The notes under the pieces were generated by a model. That model worked only from the letters and a program-made list of their open reading frames with translations. It was not told the origin of the DNA and did no database searches. A program made the position numbers and the translations under genes. A DNA stretch of 64,000 nt from Xestospongia muta (Eukaryota > Porifera > Demospongiae > Haplosclerida > Petrosiidae): contig OY848917.1 in NCBI GenBank assembly GCA_963693285.1, positions 5,900,118-5,964,117 on the forward strand, given 5' to 3'. Below, one piece after another: positions 63,112-64,000 of the stretch (the first letter of the stretch is position 1; every line of letters begins with the position of its first letter).

Positions 63112-63333
63112 ACACATCAGTCAGATTATATCATGATATATTATACATTGTATCTGTTACTTCAGTGAAATAAAGTGTTCATATGACTGGTGAGAGATAG
63201 AAGCAGGCAGCAATTCTACCTTGCTCTGGACCCCTTTCCATCTCTCGACAGCCCTATGAACATCACTTTATTCCACTGAACTAACACATACAATGTGTAA
63301 TAAATATAACATGATGTAATCTGACTGATGTGT
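63112..63333. mobile_element. Foldback MITE-like element
   Basis: About 222 bp. The left arm starting ACACATCAGTCAGATTA (63112) is the reverse complement of the right arm ending TAATCTGACTGATGTGT (63333), with imperfect pairing through about 95 bp per arm and a loop near 63205-63240. TTAT flanks both ends, a possible target-site duplication. No coding capacity, so it would depend on a transposase elsewhere. Confidence 0.8.
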
Positions 63334-63678
63334 TTATTCCAGGCAGTTTAGCTGCATTGACATTTTGTGAGATATAACTACAGTTGCTGCAACTCATTAA
63401 AAGACTTGAAAGTATTAATTGATATTAACAGTGATTTCTTGTCATAATAAACATTACAACTCACAATTCAAGATATTAATTTATCATAATAAACATGGTA
63501 CTCATTTCTAAGAAATTTGTACAATTAATTTATTCATTTATTAGCCACGCCTCTCGCTATACTCAACTTTGAACTTTCAAATTTACGGGAAACGGTTGGG
63601 TAAAGATCTCTGTTAAGGAAAGTTATTGTATTATCAACTGCCTTACGACTTTTTAGGATAACCCTTGAGCAGACAGTC

Positions 63679-64000
63679 ATGGAAAAGAATAAGTAAGTCA
63701 ATTAGCACACTCTCCTTCAGCTTTTATCCCAGTTCAATGTGTGAATGTGAATCTGGTATCATGTTATATTCTCTAAAAGCTACCTTGTATAAGTGTAGTT
63801 TGGATTAAGACAACATCCTCAATGTTAACTAATTAAGGAAGAACTTGCTAAATCAGTAAGGACAAGTTGTAATACTTCTTTATCTACTAGTGCTTCTACT
63901 TCTAAAGTTGAAGATGCTAAACCTCATACAAGTCACAAACCACCCTCATTGATACCAGTGTTACCAGATACAACACCAACCTCAATTAGTCACCCTAAAC
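63679..64000 (+). CDS. Pro/Ser-rich protein gene, 5' part (runs off the window)
   Basis: A start exon 63679-63692 (MEKNK, donor GTAAGT) and an open exon from about 63838 to the window end (EELAKSVRTSCNTSLSTSAS...PSLIPVLPDTTPTSI). The last 52 bp match the start of homology at 51112 in the broken copy. The phases of the two exons do not join directly, so another exon probably lies between 63693 and 63837. Likely a disordered protein; no domain recognised. Confidence 0.45.

Noticed and set aside
6..63514. About 30 TTCNNNGAA (STAT/GAS-like) palindromes noticed by eye in noncoding DNA, e.g. 7944, 8043, 11506, 17594, 22653, 29520, 47413, 62752
   Set aside because: By base composition roughly 20 are expected in 64 kb by chance, and several are duplicates of each other, so I cannot claim enrichment.

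Overview
This window looks like nuclear DNA of an early-branching invertebrate animal. It is AT-rich, with many short GT-AG introns (a few GC-AG), microsatellites, tandem paralogues and decaying copies. Compact introns plus families rich in HSPA12 and coiled-coil/LIM genes are most compatible with a demosponge such as Amphimedon. That is an inference from style; no single-copy marker confirms it.

The 64 kb is essentially one expanded, rearranged cluster of two gene types. The first is the HSPA12-like HSP70 ATPase. There are five intact copies: E (- strand, 14999-17070), G (+, 26279-28345), K (-, 36648-38982), O (+, 48293-50364) and R (+, 60215-62286). All have three exons and a nearly invariant C-terminus. 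A deleted relic lies at 8706-9175 (-). The second is a family of coiled-coil proteins. Each starts with a coiled coil built from tiny phase-2 exons, followed by a helical domain that resembles the C-terminal domain of mitochondria-eating protein (MIEAP/SPATA18), with motifs ARKMYGD, YKIYGLLLSAC and RPVLFYG-VAxxGxVGN. The C-terminal halves vary: a polar tail (A 405-2416, H 30690-32564), two LIM domains (B 2709-7762, C 9307-11059, I 33242-34820), three LIM domains (D 12131-14477), or a long acidic tail (F 18142-21250, which carries a 59-residue repeat; P 55738-58246).

Layout: 0-14.5 kb has A, B, C and D on + with an HSPA12 relic between B and C. 15-21 kb has a divergent pair E(-)/F(+). 21-26 kb is mostly gene-poor with one relic exon. 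26-28 kb is G. 30-36 kb has H and I followed by relics. 36-41 kb has K(-) divergent from an orphan exon, then a broken second copy of I inside a segmental duplication. 42-46 kb has a truncated coiled-coil gene, a Ty3/gypsy-type pol relic and a broken copy of P. 46-53 kb (broken P copy, O, broken Pro/Ser-rich gene) and 57-64 kb (P, R, start of the Pro/Ser-rich gene) are two copies of a three-gene module offset by about 11.9 kb. A foldback MITE sits at 63112-63333.

How they may work together (inference): repeated HSPA12/coiled-coil linkage, shared divergent promoters with TCACGTGA sites and similar E-boxes before other copies suggest a co-regulated, rapidly evolving stress, quality-control or immune-type locus. 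An HSP70-type ATPase could act on, or with, self-assembling coiled-coil/LIM adaptors. I see no direct evidence of physical interaction in the sequence.
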